DNA of 6,429 nucleotides. Source: JAVJUS01 sp040220455 (GTDB lineage Bacteria; Pseudomonadota; Alphaproteobacteria; DSM-16000; Inquilinaceae). Shown here in pieces: positions 5,393 through 6,429 of the stretch. The stretch covers positions 1 through 6,429 of the forward strand of contig JAVJUS010000076.1 of assembly GCA_040220455.1 (NCBI GenBank), given 5' to 3'. Made by a program: the position numbers and the translations under genes. Below the pieces are notes generated by a model. The model worked only from the letters and a program-made list of their open reading frames with translations. It was not told the DNA's origin and searched no databases. Numbering within the stretch: position 1 is the first letter of the stretch; the number at the start of each line of letters is the position of its first letter.

Positions 5393-6268
5393 TCAGCCGG
5401 CGCTCGCCACGGTCTGCGCGACCAGCCGGCCGACCAGCGGCGCCGCCTCGAGCTGCGGCAGATGGCCGACGCCGGCCAGCCGGTGGACGGCCACATGGCC
5501 GGGCAGGCCCCCGGCCTGGGCCGCCGGAATGACCGCATCCTGCAGGCCGATCACCGCACGGACCGGCCCGGTGTAGCGCTCCAGCGCCGGGCGCACGCCG
5601 AAGACCTGCGTGCCCGACGGGAACAGCGCGCGGGCCAGCCGGGCCTGTGCGGCGGCCACACCCTCGGCCTCGCGCGCCCGCGCCGTGGCCCGGACCAGCG
5701 TCGGCGTCAGCGCCGCCGGGTCGTGGACCAGGCAGGTCATCCACGCGGCCAGCGCCGCCTCGCCCTCCGCGGCGCAGAAGCCCTCGACGAAGGCGCCGTC
5801 GATCGCCGGGCCGAGGCCGGCCGGGGCGAGCAGGGTGAGCGAGCGGACGTCGAGCGTGCCGCCGCCGGCGAGCGCCGTCGCCACCGCCGCGCCCAGGGAA
5901 TGGCCGACCAGATGGATCCGCGTCGCGCCCGCCGCCTCCAGCGAGGCCGCGACCGTGTCGACCAGGGCGTCGAAGCCGTCGACCGCCACGCCGGCCGAGG
6001 CGCCATGGCCCGGCAGGTCGAGCGCCGTCAGCGGATTCGGCGAGGCCACCCCGCCGACGAAGGCGCGCCAGGACGAGATGTCGGAGCCGAAGCCGTGCAG
6101 GAACACGACCGGATCGCCGTGGCCCTCGCGCAGGCCACGTACAGCGAGCGGCCCAGTCCCGGCCGCCGCGGCCAGCCCGCCGCCCGCGCCGGCCGCCGTC
6201 CCCGCCGCGTCCGGCGAGACGCCGGTCGACGGCAAGCGCGCCTCCCCGCTGGCCCGACGCCTCGCCAA
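5393..6268 (-). CDS. Alpha/beta hydrolase domain of an AcoC-type acetoin dehydrogenase E2 (5'-disrupted)
   Basis: The open frame encodes up to 291 residues, but recognisable homology begins only near 6151 (residue 40, GPLAVRG). It has the alpha/beta hydrolase hallmarks: oxyanion-hole HGF (58-60), the LDLPGHG strand (83-89), nucleophile elbow GHSLG with S124, likely acid D244 (GLQDAVIP) and likely His H269 (GVGHLP). The VVFLHGFGSDISSW and LDLPGHG pattern is that of the C-terminal hydrolase domain of acetoin-dehydrogenase E2 (AcoC) proteins, which carry a lipoyl domain and often an E3-binding domain in front. No ATG or GTG lies at a sensible position; the only upstream start is TTG at 6266-6268, and an in-frame stop occurs at 6272-6274. 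An E3-binding domain does lie next door, but on the opposite strand. I therefore read this as the 3' part of an E2 gene cut off from its 5' part by an inversion or chimera. A free-standing hydrolase is the alternative. The true 5' limit is uncertain. Confidence 0.75.
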   Translation of the reverse strand: MARRRASGEARLPSTGVSPDAAGTAAGAGGGLAAAAGTGPLAVRGLREGHGDPVVFLHGFGSDISSWRAFVGGVASPNPLTALDLPGHGASAGVAVDGFDALVDTVAASLEAAGATRIHLVGHSLGAAVATALAGGGTLDVRSLTLLAPAGLGPAIDGAFVEGFCAAEGEAALAAWMTCLVHDPAALTPTLVRATARAREAEGVAAAQARLARALFPSGTQVFGVRPALERYTGPVRAVIGLQDAVIPAAQAGGLPGHVAVHRLAGVGHLPQLEAAPLVGRLVAQTVASAG

Positions 6269-6429
6269 GCGTCACGGTCTCGATCTCACCTCCCTGGTCG
6301 GGTCCGGCCCGGGCGGTAGCGTCGTCAAGCGGGACATCGAGGCCGCGCTCGCCGGGGGCGGCGGCCCGGGCGGCGCCGCGCGCGGGTCGGGGCCGGCGCG
6401 GGGGCCCCGGGGGGCCCGGGGGGGTGCGG
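6156..6429 (+). CDS. Dihydrolipoamide acyltransferase E2 fragment: Ala/Pro linker and E3-binding domain (partial, both ends)
   Basis: Reading the plus strand in the frame beginning 6156, an Ala/Pro-rich linker (VPAAAASPPPAPAAVPAASG) leads into a peripheral-subunit-binding domain at 6237-6350. The motifs are SPLARRLAKRHGLDL, GSGPGG and VVKRDIEAAL, which match the E3-binding consensus almost residue by residue. This domain docks the dihydrolipoamide dehydrogenase (E3) subunit onto the E2 core of 2-oxoacid or acetoin dehydrogenase complexes. A Gly-rich second linker then runs off the window. There is no start codon and no lipoyl domain upstream: the plus-strand sequence before about 6150 is only the antisense of the hydrolase gene. 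The 5' end is therefore missing, and the fragment overlaps the hydrolase frame on the opposite strand. The domain call is firm; whether the arrangement is biological is doubtful. Confidence 0.7.
6161..6173. repeat. Ala-coding near-palindrome at the probable inversion junction
   Basis: GGCCGCCGCGGCC encodes alanine runs in the relevant frame on both strands and is close to its own reverse complement. It lies exactly where the minus-strand hydrolase homology ends and the plus-strand E2 linker begins. Such a sequence could allow template switching or an inverted join. The sequence is observed; its role is inferred. Confidence 0.35.
6353..6429. other. Nearly pure G/C low-complexity tail at the window edge
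   Basis: The final ~75 bases contain almost no A or T and end in long G and C runs (for example GGGGGCCCCGGGGGGCCCGG near the end). In the E2 frame this reads as a Gly/Arg/Pro linker. Such a composition is exceptional even here and may mark low-quality sequence at a contig end. No gene boundary or stop was found in it. Confidence 0.5.

Noticed and set aside
5577..6150. Plus-strand open frame continuous with the E3-binding domain
   Set aside because: It is open only because it is antisense to the GC-rich hydrolase gene; it contains no lipoyl-domain motif or other recognisable domain.
4707..6275. One long minus-strand frame fused upstream of the phosphatase
   Set aside because: The part upstream of 5384 is Arg/Gly/Ala-rich sequence in a shadow frame of the hydrolase gene; the HAD homology begins exactly at the ATG at 5384.
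1..6429. CRISPR array, tRNA, rRNA, insertion sequence or phage genes
   Set aside because: No regularly spaced repeats, cloverleaf-like sequence, transposase or phage-type protein was seen on either strand.

Overview
The window is about 70% or more G+C in most of its genes, with dense, closely packed ORFs, strong GGAGG-type ribosome binding sites and protein families typical of Alphaproteobacteria (Rhodospirillales/Rhizobiales-like; this is an inference from family style and composition, not a phylogenetic result). It reads as three blocks plus an odd right edge.

Block 1 (1-3567) is a sugar-type uptake and catabolic module. A LacI-family regulator (2560-3567, +) is divergent from a phytanoyl-CoA dioxygenase (PhyH) family Fe(II)/2-oxoglutarate oxygenase (2170-1271, -). 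The oxygenase is followed on the same strand by a XylF-like periplasmic sugar-binding protein (1157-48, -). Transporter ATPase and permease genes, if present, would lie beyond the left edge. The 389-base divergent region holds operator-like repeats (9-base inverted copies of ACGATACGC, a 14-base imperfect palindrome, a TACGACAG direct repeat) and a GC-rich leader before the oxygenase. That leader contains several overlapping inverted repeats, one of which pairs with the Shine-Dalgarno sequence. The simplest reading is that the LacI protein senses the sugar-like ligand taken up by the transporter and controls the oxygenase and binding-protein genes, and perhaps itself.

Block 2 (3602-4690) is one uncharacterised 320-residue coiled-coil-bearing protein gene on the minus strand, convergent with the regulator. 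Its 5' half has host-like G+C, but its 3' half falls to about 38% G+C (counted over 3721-3960). Its upstream region is also AT-rich. It looks like an acquired or mosaic accessory gene.

Block 3 (4707-6268, minus strand) encodes an alpha/beta hydrolase of the type fused to acetoin-dehydrogenase E2 (AcoC) subunits, followed 8 bases later by a phosphoglycolate-phosphatase-like HAD hydrolase. The hydrolase domain has no credible start codon and an in-frame stop lies just upstream.

At the right edge (6156-6429) the plus strand, opposite to the hydrolase, encodes an Ala/Pro linker followed by a textbook E3-binding (peripheral-subunit-binding) domain of a dihydrolipoamide acyltransferase. The E3-binding domain and hydrolase domain would normally lie in one polypeptide on one strand. 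The sequence therefore looks inverted at about 6150-6175, either by a real rearrangement or, more likely, by an assembly or amplification chimera near a contig end. The last ~75 bases are almost pure G/C.
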